Below are positions 25,414 through 36,575 of a stretch of DNA of 64,000 nt, one piece after another (positions within the stretch are counted from its first letter, which is position 1; the number at the start of each line of letters is the position of its first letter). Position numbers and translations under genes: made by a program. Location: positions 248,001 to 312,000 of the forward strand of contig CADCXC010000043.1 in the NCBI GenBank assembly GCA_902806595.1, written 5' to 3'. The notes below the pieces were generated by a model, which saw only the letters and a program-made list of their open reading frames with translations, was not told the origin of the DNA and did not search any database. The stretch comes from Pyrenopolyporus hunteri. Lineage: Eukaryota > Ascomycota > Sordariomycetes > Xylariales > Hypoxylaceae.

Positions 25414-28400
25414 ATGTCTCTGCAACGCTCTACGACGACGCGGAAGCCCGCTGCGGGGCCCGCGAAACGGAAGAAGGGCTATGAGATCGTGCAGCAAGGC
25501 GTCAAGGAGCTTTACCCACGCGACAAACCCGATATCGAGCCGGAGATCGAGTGAGTTGAACGATAAGGCTTCTTAGCATTGCTTCCTGGTCCTAACCGTC
25601 CCTAGTATCGTCTTCGTACCCGGCCTCGGGGCCCACCCCGAAGATAGTTGGAAATCAGAGAGTACTGGGTTCAACTGGACCACAGAGGGGCTCGTTAGAG
25701 ACTTTCCACGGGCTCGGATCCTGTTGTATATGTACGAATCGGCATGGGTTGGTTCGCTCAAGGTGAAGCAGTTCATGAGCAATATCGCGATGACTCTGCT
25801 AAATGGGCTAAGGAGCAAGAGGGAGGTAGGCAAGCCATTAAAGAGGCTATCTCCACGTTGCGACTTGCGTGCTAATCTAGTGGTACTAGGGCCGCGCACA
25901 AAGACGCCCAATCGTGCTTATCGGACATAGTATGGGTGGTTTAGTGATTGCGAAAGCAATAACCATCGCAGACTCTAGACGGGATAAGTTCCCCGTCATG
26001 TTCGAAGCTATCGCCGCGGCTATCTTCTTCGGAACCCCCTTCAACGGAGCCCCTGTTGCGTCCGTAGCCGCCATGTACGCGTATTTGGCCGAGAAGACTG
26101 GCGGGGCTTCCAACTCCAAGCTACTAGACCTGATGAAGCCCGGAGACGAAGGGCTACGCGAGCTTAAGCATGAATTCATGCGTCTTGTGGGAAAGCTAAG
26201 CCCGAAGATCGAACTACTATGCTTCTACGAGGAGCAGCCGACTGATTTCTCCAAAATGGCCGGCCTACCTTCTCTTTTCGGCATGAGCAAGCTTGCAATC
26301 CCGAAGTCGTACGCCGAATTTGTGAGCCGTGACTCCGCGACACTCCCGGGTGTGGATGAACAGGGCTTGGCAAGTAACCACAGGGATCTCGTGAAGTTTG
26401 ATGGCCCAAAAGACGACAAATGGAACCAATTTGTGAAAGACCCCCTGAAAAGAATAATTCATGGCGCCCAGTTAGCGGTCAAGAACCGTCTTAATTCCGT
26501 TCGTAATATTGATAGGGCGATGATCAACAATATCATGGAAGTTTTGGACGGCGCGCCGGTTCTAAAGAAACGTAAACTCCTAGCCCAAACATTTGCACCC
26601 TCTTCTTGGGTTACGAAAGAAGAAGAATATCAGAAATGGCTACACGACGATCCTGAAGCGTCTGACGAGACCCCTATAGCTCGCGCAGCAAACTGTTTAT
26701 GGATTCGGGGACCTGAGGGTAGGGGCAAGACCAGTGCGTCCCTGGCAGCTATCGATGAGATCGACAAGATAAAAGAGGCGGATACGGGCCAAGGACCAAT
26801 ATTGCTTGCTTACTTCTTTTGCGACTCGACGGCGGATTATAGTACAGCGGAGGACCTTCTTAAAAGCCTTGTCACACAGCTGATCGACCAGCAAGAGACG
26901 CTTGCTTCTTACGCAAAGCTGTTCGCCAAAAATAAGAATGAAGGGAATAAGTCGCAGGCTCAAGTGACCGTAGAGAATCTTTGGCAGACCCTTCAGGATA
27001 TGCTTACAGACGAGTTCATCGGAAGCAAAGTTATCTTCATTCTGAATAATCTGCATGTTCTCCCTGAAGATTCGGATTCTACTATCAAATTGATGAAGTA
27101 CCTCAGGGCCGAGCTCGAGAACGTCAACAGCCTAGGATTAAGGCGGGTCGCGACAAGGTGGATGATCACGAGTAGGGAAGCCCACAACATCAAGGAGGCT
27201 CTCGAAATCGGGTCGGTCTGTCTTGTTGATCTCGAAGATGAGAAGTACGGGGACAAAGTTCAGATGGCACTACGGAAACGCGCCAAAGAACGTATCGCCG
27301 CTCTCGAGAAGGAGAAGAAGTATAACAAGGCGTTGGCTTATTTTGCAAGCAGTCTAATCGGGAAACGCGCGCAAAACACACAATGGATTGATATCACTTG
27401 TGTCCAACTTCAAGAACTCCCACAGGCTGAGACCGATCTCAGAGTCCGTCGCATGCTTGAAAGGATGCCTCAAGACCTGACAACTCTTCTTAAAAATACC
27501 TGGCTTCAAATCTTTCAAGCTAATGAGGCAGACGTCGAGAAGATCAAGGAGATACTGCGGACCCTCGTCCTTACCTACGAGGACCCTACTGAGGGGGAGC
27601 TGAGTGTGCTTGCAGGACTTTCTTCTTTCGAGGAGGAGAAATCTGATCTGCGCAAATACGTTGAGAAATGCAAGCCACTTTTAGTTATCCGACGAACGAA
27701 TAATACGATCTGCTTCGTAAACGTCGTAGTTCGAACACACCTCCTGGAGAACGCTAAACAACTTCTCGGCATGTCGGAAGAGGAAAAGAAGTGGCAACAC
27801 GGCGTCCTGGCACTCCGGTCATTCTCGCACATATACGATACTTTTGATTTCCCAGGGGAAGAGAAGGTAGCTGAGGAGGAAAATTTGGACAAGGACGCGG
27901 AGGAAGTATCATCCGAGAAAGCTCAAGACGAAGGTCAGGATGAAGGTGAGGACGAAGATGAGGAGCAAGAGGAAGATGATAATGATGACGACAACGAAAA
28001 CGAGGATGATGGCGACGATGAAGATGAGAATGGCGACGAGGGCGACGAGGAAGACGAATACGAATACGAAGAATACGAAAGCGACAGTGAGATGGAAAGC
28101 GAAAAGGAGGAGGAAGACCCAGAAGCTGCTATTCTTCGCGACCTAGCTTGTAAGTCAACCCTACCAAGACCCCCGCCTTGATACTCACATTAGGAATAGG
28201 AGGTCATCCTCTTAAACCTTCATCCAAGAACTTAATCTATTTCATGCAATGCTGACTTGAATCAACATAGTGCCGTACACAGTCAAATATTGGCTTCGCC
28301 ACGCTAGCAAGGCGACCCGTGAGATCGCGGAGGACCTAAGCTTGGAGCATGGTTTTTGGAAATCGGATTCACTCATACGCCATCGCTGGCTTTGGGAATA

Positions 28401-31400
28401 CTGCCGCATGACAAATACTTTCAAGGGATTCGACTACAAGACATTGACCGGGCTGCGTATGTTCCCCCCCAAAATATTATTGATATAGACTGAGCTTCCT
28501 GGGGTCTGTGGGATAAACATCACGATTACCCTCTACTGCTGACTTCCTTTAAGCTTTTGCGATGGTGGCCACTAACTTTGGGCGTTATCAGATATTGCTT
28601 CTTCTATTGGCTTCAGGGAACTTGTGGCGGCGCTGATTCGAAACGGCTACGAAGACCAGATCAAGACGCGTGATTCAATGGTGAACACTCCGGTTAGTGT
28701 GGGCAAACCTTAACCTGAGGAGCAGCTGCTAAGATCGCACCTAGTTACACTTCGCCGCCTATTTCGGGCGTCCCAAAATCGTCGAGGAGCTACTCGACAA
28801 AGGTGCTGTGATCGATGATGGAGATGAGATACAAGAACAAACTCCATTGCATATGGCTGCATTCGGGGGTCACGCCGAGGTCATGAAGAAGCTGCTCTTG
28901 AGAGGAGCAAATCCTAATGCGACATCCAAAGACATCGGTCCTGTTGTAAACGCGGCAATCTCTTCGGGCAATCGAGCCTGTGTCGAATTACTCATCGAAC
29001 TCAATGTCTCGTTGACGATGGACCAAGATGACAGGGCGCCTCTAGCCCTTGCAGCATTACTATCCGACATTTCTATGTTTGAGTATTTAATTGAAAAATA
29101 CGCGGATAAGTTGCCTGCAGAGGAATATAGCAAGGCGCTCGTCAAGGCTGCTGAGGCAGGCCGAGTTGAGGTCTTCAGGAGATTGCTGGAATTCGAGCAT
29201 ACTCAAGAATACTTCCAGCGCGCTCTCGATGCGGCTGTGGAGGAATGGAATTGGGACGTCGTTACCATCCTCCTAGAAGCGCGTCCAGGGCTTGAATGTC
29301 ACGAGGCTTTCTACCAAGCAGCTACGGGCACCGAAGATCAAGATAAGCTACTCGAGGTAATCTGGAAGTATACCGGCGGTTCGATCAGCCGAGAGGCGCT
29401 CAACGATTCTCTCTATGACGCCACTGATAGGGAAAAAGAGTCTACCGTGAAGTTGCTTCTAGAGGAGTTCGGGGCAGACCCCAATGCTACTGGTAAAGAG
29501 TAAGTCAATCAACGATGAGCAGGGCGAAGTGCGGGTTTACTAACGGAGTCTACCTTAGATATGGAAATGCCTTAACCGCTGCTGCGTACGATGGCACGAT
29601 GAACATCGTCCAAATGCTGCTGAAGGCAGGCGCCAACGTAAATGCGCCTGAAGGATGGGCCATTCAGACGGCCGCGGCGGAGGGCCATTACGACATCGTG
29701 GTGGAACTCCTTAAACACGGCGCCGACGTAAACGCGTTGACGAAGAACGAGAACTTCCAGGAAGGCACCGCGCTTCAAGGGGCCTGTGAAGCGGGGAAAA
29801 AGGAAATAGTCGAGCTGCTTCTCGAGCACAACGCGGACCCAAACCTCAGGGGTGGTCAAGATTCATTGCCGATTTTCGCAGCAACGATGCGGGCGGAAGA
29901 GGATATCCTCAAGCTTCTAGTCAAGGCAAAGGCGCACCCAGACGTGGTTTGTGCTTCAACGACACCGCTCATATGCGCCGCCTGCTACATGTCTCAATCA
30001 TCGCTCCAGCTCCTACTTGACGCAGGTGCAGACATTAATCTCCCCGACGACGAAGGCGATACGGCTCTCATCATGGCCGCTACCAGAGGTGACGAAGAGG
30101 CTGTTTCATTCTTGCTCGACAAAGGAGCCGACGTCATGCACTCGAATAACAAGGGTGAAAACGCCCTACAACGAGCATTAGAATCTGAGAATGAAGCATG
30201 CTTAAAGGTTTTAGTTGACCGCGTTTCGGTACTCCTCGGAGCTCTCAAAACTGCTATGGACTCCGGCAATACCGCAGTTACCGGTGTTGTACGGAATGCG
30301 TTCAACAAGCCGCAATCGCTCCCCTATGACGACGAGCCTCAAGCGACTCCAAAAGGCGAAGAACGAGTGGAAACCCCGTCGAACGATACCGCGTCTGAGG
30401 AAGATAGTGAGGACAACGAAGGAGGTTCTATCGTCACTGATGGGGATCACATAGAAGACGCCCACAGTCCCGAGGAAACGTCACCGGCCGAACACGCCCC
30501 CCTTAAAGACAGTATGCAGGAATCTAATAGCCCTAACACCGATCCTTCCCCCGATGATATACCTGAGCAGCTCAAAATCGCAATTGCCAACCAAGCAGCA
30601 CTACTAAGCGAATTTTTGACCACCCAGTCAGAAACCTCCGCTGAGCCTGAGAATACCTCTTACCAACCAGGTGAGCAAAGTAGCAAAGTCGCCTACGCGC
30701 CCAGCGGTCAAGCCGAAGATAGTCCTTCACATTCCATAGAAGCCGACCGAGACCCCCAAAAGGAAATCTCGGTTCCAGGCACTTCAGAACCGCTACCGGT
30801 CGAATTACCCGTTCGTGAATTCGTTAAAAGGAAGCCAGCGCCGGGAAACCCCGCGCCTTCCCCGGGACTGTCCGAGCCGTCAACCATCAGTCCTTTTCGG
30901 CCACCACCAGAAGCTAATCGGTATGACCAGACCATCAAGGCATACCAGCCAGGCCAACCCATGGCTTCGCAGCAGGTCTACCGAATTTCTTCGTATCAAA
31001 ACATAGTACCATACCAGCAAGGCCAGCCACCGCAAGCCACGCCACAATATCAGACTAGTGGCATATCATACGAAGGGTCAACCCAGAGCAATACAGTTGA
31101 AACCCAACCAGCACAAAACCAGTACCCCTCTAAACAGCCCGTTTATACTGCGTATAATCCCGGGGCGCATAGTCTACAGCCGCACCAACAACCGACCCAA
31201 CAACAGTCATATAACCCAAGCGATCCAACTACCACACAACACAGCCAGACCTACCAGCAACAGGACTGGGAGCAATATCAAGGGTATTACGGGAAGACTC
31301 CGGGTCAGCAGTACACAGACGATGTATATAACGGAGGTGACTGGGACCAGTCACGCCCGCAGCTTAAACCGCAGAAGTCTTTCTTTTCGGGTGGGATGAA

Positions 31401-31455
31401 GAACACGCTCGACAAGGCAAAAGTCATAGGAAACGGTTTTTTTACCAAAAAGTAA
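25414..31455 (+). CDS. NLR-like STAND protein: alpha/beta hydrolase, NACHT-type NTPase, ankyrin repeats
   Basis: Seven exons: 25414-25550, 25606-25825, 25890-28149, 28271-28456, 28592-28692, 28745-29499 and 29559-31455; 1851 residues. Order: an N-terminal lipase/esterase-like hydrolase (IVFVPGLGAHPEDSW near 46; elbow GHSMGG with Ser133; probable His283 in ASNHRDLVKF), the SesB-like effector class of fungal NLRs. Then a NACHT-type NTPase with Walker A GPEGRGKT (393-400) and a Walker B-like segment VIFILNNLH where the usual Asp pair is Asn505-Asn506. Then an 85-residue acidic tract (about 782-867), at least ten ankyrin repeats (about 934-1442), and a disordered tail with a Gln/Tyr-rich part (about 1690-1826). 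Such proteins act in non-self recognition and regulated cell death. The degenerate Walker B suggests weak or absent ATP hydrolysis (inference). Confidence 0.88.
27858..28131 (+). repeat. Low-complexity acidic coding tract in the NACHT-ankyrin gene
   Basis: GAR/GAY-rich DNA coding about 90 residues that are mostly Glu and Asp, near the end of exon 3. It separates the NTPase part from the ankyrin part. Codon mixing shows it is not a pure microsatellite. Confidence 0.8.
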
Positions 31456-32762
31456 ACAGGCATTGAAGGGAGTAATATCTGGCGGGCCGGTACGGTAGAT
31501 TAGCTGGTACTTAGTGTTGCTAATCATATGATGGGAATAAGTGCTTATGAATTCCACGTTATATTAGTGTGTATCAAGATATGATGTGGCTCGCTGATGC
31601 AGAGTTACCACAGCTAGCCGTAGGAATCGTCGAGGAGAGACGCTGATGAGATGGAAAAAGACAATACTACTGTGGACCGTCCCTATGCCGTAAAAATTTT
31701 CCGGGAAAACCTGTCCCATTGTACCTTCTTCCTTACCGGTTGTGTTGGTCACTACGGTTATCCGCCTCGTGGCCAAAGCTTGAATGCAATCTACCGGATG
31801 AGTGAGTTTTAAGTTTTGTGGTTGGAAAGCAAGCAGACGGTTACCCGGGATATGGATATCTTAGAAAGATACCTAGTTGATGAGCCGCTATTCGTAGTCC
31901 AGTCACCTCCTAGATACTAGCCAGGGGCGACTCGTAGTAGGGCTAAGCTGTTGGGCATCGGTAGTATTTGATGTAAATATAGGGAATCGCAACTCGCCTA
32001 GTTACGAGGTAGTTTCCGTAGATGTACGCAATGACCAAGCCGAAGGGAACTGCTGGCCTCCTCCCGCTTAAATTTAGTCGCGTAAACATACCTACGTTGA
32101 AGAACTTTCTCCAGAGATCCAGTACAACGCTCCAGTACTACTCCTACACCAAGATAACCCACCCGGTAGCCACAGGAGATCTCAGAACCGAGTCCGTTTC
32201 CGCACTACCTCGTACCTACCGTATCGAGCAGTCCTGTAGACTAAGGAGGGGAACCAAACTGACTACTAATCTAATCGTCAACTTTCTCTCTTGGTCTACA
32301 ACGCAACTCCCTTAGGCGTCAACATCAGAAAAGTGCAAACACTTCTCGACAACATAGGTGCCTGCCTTACCTATCCAACTCACGTCCCCTCCCTTCGCTA
32401 ATCTTCCTCCTCCATACTTTCTACAGCTCACATCCACCATAACAACTTTTTCTCGGCTCGCCAAAAGCTATTCCTATTAACCAAGAACAACAACGCGTTC
32501 TAAATCAACGCGAAACCAGTCTACATCATCGCACGTAAACGAGACCGCAAATTATCCCACAAAGGTAAATAGTCATCTCTTTAATCATCTTCCCCTTCCC
32601 CTTCCCTTCTCATCCTAGCGCTCTTCCCGACCTTCTCCAACCGCTCACTACTGCGTCGCGCACAACTTCTGATTTCTTCTAACAACTTTAAGTGTCTTTT
32701 TTCCAACCTATTCCTAGATAATAAAGAATTTCCGAATATTCTAGGTATCAGGATAAGGAAAC
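31456..32762. other. Intergenic, about 1.3 kb, with a probable 5' UTR intron
   Basis: The last about 450 nt are C/T-rich leader for the gene starting at 32763. A probable 5' UTR intron runs 32565-32744 (GTAAAT donor, TTCTAG acceptor), placing the start codon shortly after the acceptor. A 97-codon frame at 32022-32315 is unsupported. Confidence 0.5.
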
Positions 32763-34098
32763 ATGCCGTCCAGCGAGCCCCAACCCTCGAAGGTCTTCTT
32801 TCCTCCCACTCGACCCGATGGAGTGATGGAGGCAGTGACTCCGGCCGGATTGCGCGTCCGCTCGCTCCAGTTTAAACCCGAGTTTCTTGAGAAACTCGAC
32901 TTGAGTAACCCATCAAAAGTATCTATGTACTCCGTAGATTCACCTGATGGCCACTTCGGGGTAGCTGTCTGCGTCACTTCGAAGACTCCGGAGGATCGCC
33001 TTATCTGGGATCAGCTCCGGTCTCTTCATCCCCGGGACGGCCACAAAGAATACACTACCACTAAGCCGACCAGCTTTGAGAGCCGTGAGAAGCATACTGA
33101 ACCCCAGGTTAACCGTGGACCGTCTGCCCAGTCTCATGTGAGAGAGACAACGGATGGGGGCGTTCACCGTCAAGGTTACGTTGACCCTCGTTTAATCTCC
33201 TCGGGGCCTCGTGAGGAGCCTGTTGGGTACCACGCTAGTCGCCAGGTCCACGAGGCCGAACGTACCCGGGATCAGACCCCCCAGGGCAATAGAACCTTGG
33301 GATACTCTGATTACACTGGTGCTCCCGGTTCTCATGGTTCTCCTGGTTTTACATTGTTTTCGCAGCTCCCCGATCTTCCGATTGAAGAGCCCACGGGCTC
33401 CGATATGTACCAGCAGGGCTACGCCGACGCCGATTTCTCCGGATATGACTTGGCGTTCGGGGATAACCTTCCCGAGGTTCGCGAGTCGATTTACCCCGAC
33501 CCGGAGCTGTGTGCCCCCGGTGCGCCGGATATGGCTTTTGCCGGCCGTAAGTTACTTGCCTATTATCTCCCGTCGAAGTCAAGTGCATGCTGACGGCAGA
33601 ATAGCCTACGCCCCCCTCAGCAATCGTGCCCTTACTCCCAAATCGTTCACTGAGCTCTTCGAATACGAGGCATACGAGAATGCTCCCAGCGCCGTGGGAC
33701 AGAAGCGCAAGCACGGAGACGTGGAAGACGATACTTACGTCGATGAAAGAGAGAAAGGCAACGTCGGAGGAATTGAACAGCCATACGAAATCGATTCTTC
33801 GTCCTCCGAGCTGGACGACACTCCCAGTCCCAGCCCCAGACGCGCCTCCACGGACAAAACCAAAAGTACCGCCATGCCCAAGAAGTTCGCCATCGATCCA
33901 GAGTTAGAGAAACTAGTGCAGGGATTCCCGGCCAAGAAGCTCAAGATCGACCACAGCAAGCGTGATTCTCGTAACGAGTACAACCGGGTGGACGGAGATG
34001 ACGACGACGTGATTTACAGGGCCGCTGACGAGGACGACGAGGACGAGTACGTGTATCAGGAGCCCGACGATTCGGCGGATGAAGACTACGTGGATTAA
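32763..34098 (+). CDS. Hypothetical acidic, low-complexity protein, probably nuclear
   Basis: Two exons, 32763-33546 and 33605-34098, phase-1 intron with GTAAGT donor and ATAG acceptor; 425 residues. No known domain. An ordered-looking N-terminus (VMEAVTPAGLRVRSLQFKPEFLEKL and an aliphatic strand FGVAVCVTSKTPEDRLIW) is followed by a long disordered middle. Exon 2 holds a basic patch QKRKHGD (294-300), a Ser/acidic run, a PSPSPRR stretch, a second basic patch (AKKLKIDHSKR) and a C-terminus that is almost all Asp/Glu/Tyr. Basic plus acidic tracts suggest a chromatin or nucleolar protein (inference). It is the first of five consecutive plus-strand two-exon genes with a phase-1 intron, but its sequence link to the others is weak. 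Confidence 0.7.
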
Positions 34099-35856
34099 AT
34101 GATGACCCAAGGGTTATGGTCGTGATTTCGGGTTTCTTTTCGCGTCTGGTCGTTCATGATACCCGGTTATGGTGCATTTGGTTCACGGTGTATTGCCGAT
34201 CTCCTTTGACGACCGTTAGTCGAGAGCAAAGGGAGGCTAGGAAGGTGGTGTTACGATGATTGTTTTATGGGTTTTACGGCGTTTTCGCATTTGACGCAAG
34301 AGTTAGCATGGCGTTCATTTGGCGTCTCTTTCTCTTTTTTTTCTCTTCTTGTAGGCCTGATTGCCTTGCAATTGTTGCGATAACTTTTGCACCCACTGTC
34401 TTGCCTAGCCGAACTAGTCGGCGACTTCCATAGATTCTTCGAGAGTCAAACTAGGAAGCTTTGTTGATAAACATCGCCGAGTTTGTTATTATTGTCGCCG
34501 ACTGCGAGTTAATGTACCTACTTTTAGGCCCAACATGTGCTATAACAAATCCTCTCTTAATGAAGATAATAGGTATTCATCTAATCTGGCGGTTGTAGGC
34601 GGCGGCAGGAAATCAATCTCAGACCTAGGCCTTACGCTTCGTAGGGCTGGGTTCCACTGCCCATCCTTGATGACACCAAAAGTTAAAAGTTTCGACAAGT
34701 CGCCATTCTGTGAGAAGCTTAAGAGCACCTAGTCCTTATATATATCTCGTTACGAAAGAGCGGCTTTTGGCAGAGCCAGCTCCATCTATAGGTTAATAAT
34801 TTAAGGGGGATCTTGTTGTCCTTGATAAGGAAGGAAATGGACGGCGTTCAAATCGTCACAATCTTTACTTCTATTTTGACATGAGAATATCTTCATTACC
34901 TACCTAGGTATATTAACGACATCCTAAAGGACCCTTAACATCAGATAATTTACAAACAAAGAAACTATCAAGTTATACCTACCTTACGTTTTCTTGAAAT
35001 CAGATATAGCTTGTGATGCCGGCTTTAGCAATCCTGGCAGCCCTTAAGCTGGTTTGCTGTCATAATCACGCCCGCTCTGTTCAATTTCCCCAGTAGCTGG
35101 AGATACATATAGATAGGTATAATACGCCTATAGCGAAACTAGAATATAAGCCCCTTAGAGAAACATTCCAGACAGCCTGCAGCCCGTGTTTCTCTTGGGG
35201 AGTAGATAGATGCTATCCCTAAGGGATGAGCTTTTAAAACGTTCTTCAACTCGGTATATATATATAGCTAGCCCACATAAGGGAGTATGCCTAGGTACAT
35301 ATTAATAGTAGAATCTCACGATCTAGACATATGAGATATGTATCTATTTACCCTCGCCCGTCGTGTATGCCGGAGCTCGGGCCCGGTTAGCTTAACAGCT
35401 CACGCAATAACGGAGTTTGTTTCTGCTCTGCCTCGTAGTGGATTACTGCGATTCGTACCTGCCTATTGGCTAGCCATACCGTGCGAAGGTATCAAGTCTG
35501 TACTTGTGTTTGCCCTTTAATCGTGTGCTGTGGTCTAAGCGTCGAGGCAGGCTTAAAATACTACCAATACACCGACACGCGGCTCGCAGCTAATATTCAC
35601 AGTTACAGCAATGACCGTTGACTCACTACCACTAAAACACTACTTGAGCAACTGCCCTTTAACTTCTCCCATCTTCACCACACCTACCCTTCTCAACATT
35701 CAAGCAGTCCTCAGATTTTCTGTCTTCTGTCTCTTCACTCTTACTACACCAAATCTTCCCACTTCAAAGAAGTTTTATCATTTGGATCACATCCAGAATA
35801 ATCATTCAAACAAAATTCGCCTTCCTATTCTAAACATATACCACCAAACTATCAAG
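34099..35856. other. Intergenic, about 1.8 kb, AT-rich in part
   Basis: Contains a perfect TACCTAGGTA palindrome (34901-34910). The last about 250 nt are a C/A/T-rich leader for the next gene; the frame there is open in phase with the gene but reads like untranslated sequence. No other gene supported. Confidence 0.55.
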
Positions 35857-36575
35857 ATGGGAAAAGCTAGCGACCACCTGCATGCACGAGTTGTGCCTTT
35901 CCCATCTTCACGTGAAGTGAAGAAAAGTACCGAGTTTAAGAAAGGAACTGCACAGAATCCTATCTGTCTCGACGATGATGACAGCGATGCGGGCCCAAAC
36001 CAAGTACGTCAGCTACGTAGCTACGCTGGCGATACCTCACCAAATCGCTTGAACCTAAACCGTGCCTGGACTCCCGTCGAGAACCGCGAGAGTGAGTATC
36101 CCGGATGCATCGCAAAGTTGTCCAAATGATCCATCAGCTAATAATCCACGTGCTAGCGTATCGTCGCAGTTTCTACGAAGCGCCTATCTCAAGTATTCGG
36201 AACAACGACGGAAGCCATGTGAATGACACCGGAAACTACGGAGCATACCTTCATTCCCAACGCATTCGAAATGGCTGGACACCTGAAGACCCCGACTTGG
36301 ACCGCCTTCATATCTCCTCAGCAACCCAAGACGCCAGTGACGCTTCCTCCACCTACGAGAGCGATGACGATAAACCGAAGACACCCCATAAACGCCACAG
36401 ACGACAGAAGGGTGCCCCGCAAAAGCGCATGAAGGCGTCCGACTACGAGAAGTACCTCGATGAAAATGAGACCCGTCCTCGCTCAAAGGCCATGGAACAC
36501 TTGCTTGCCCGATTCCCGAAAGATCATGAATGGGTCGACTTGAAGTCTCCGGCCGCACGCGGTAGCAAGAAATAG
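35857..36575 (+). CDS. Hypothetical basic/acidic low-complexity protein with SUMO-interacting-like motif; probable family member
   Basis: Exons 35857-36091 and 36157-36575, phase-1 intron; 217 residues. The ATG in ATCAAGATGG is chosen over an in-frame ATG at 35611 because the extra 82 codons look like leader. Residues 35-44 read PICLDDDDSD, a short hydrophobic core followed by acids, like a SUMO-interacting motif. Near 150-180, an acidic run STYESDDDKP is followed by HKRHRRQKGAPQKRMKASDY. This aligns with the C-terminus of the gene at 40332 (HKRKRPQKVVSQRKRSNAY), so I place it in the same family. The end (residues 181-217) is unique to this member. No catalytic domain; nuclear location is inferred from the bipartite basic patch. 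Confidence 0.7.

Noticed and set aside
35611..35856. In-frame N-terminal extension of the gene at 35857
   Set aside because: CT/CA-rich leader sequence like that of the paralogues; the internal ATG has the better context and position.
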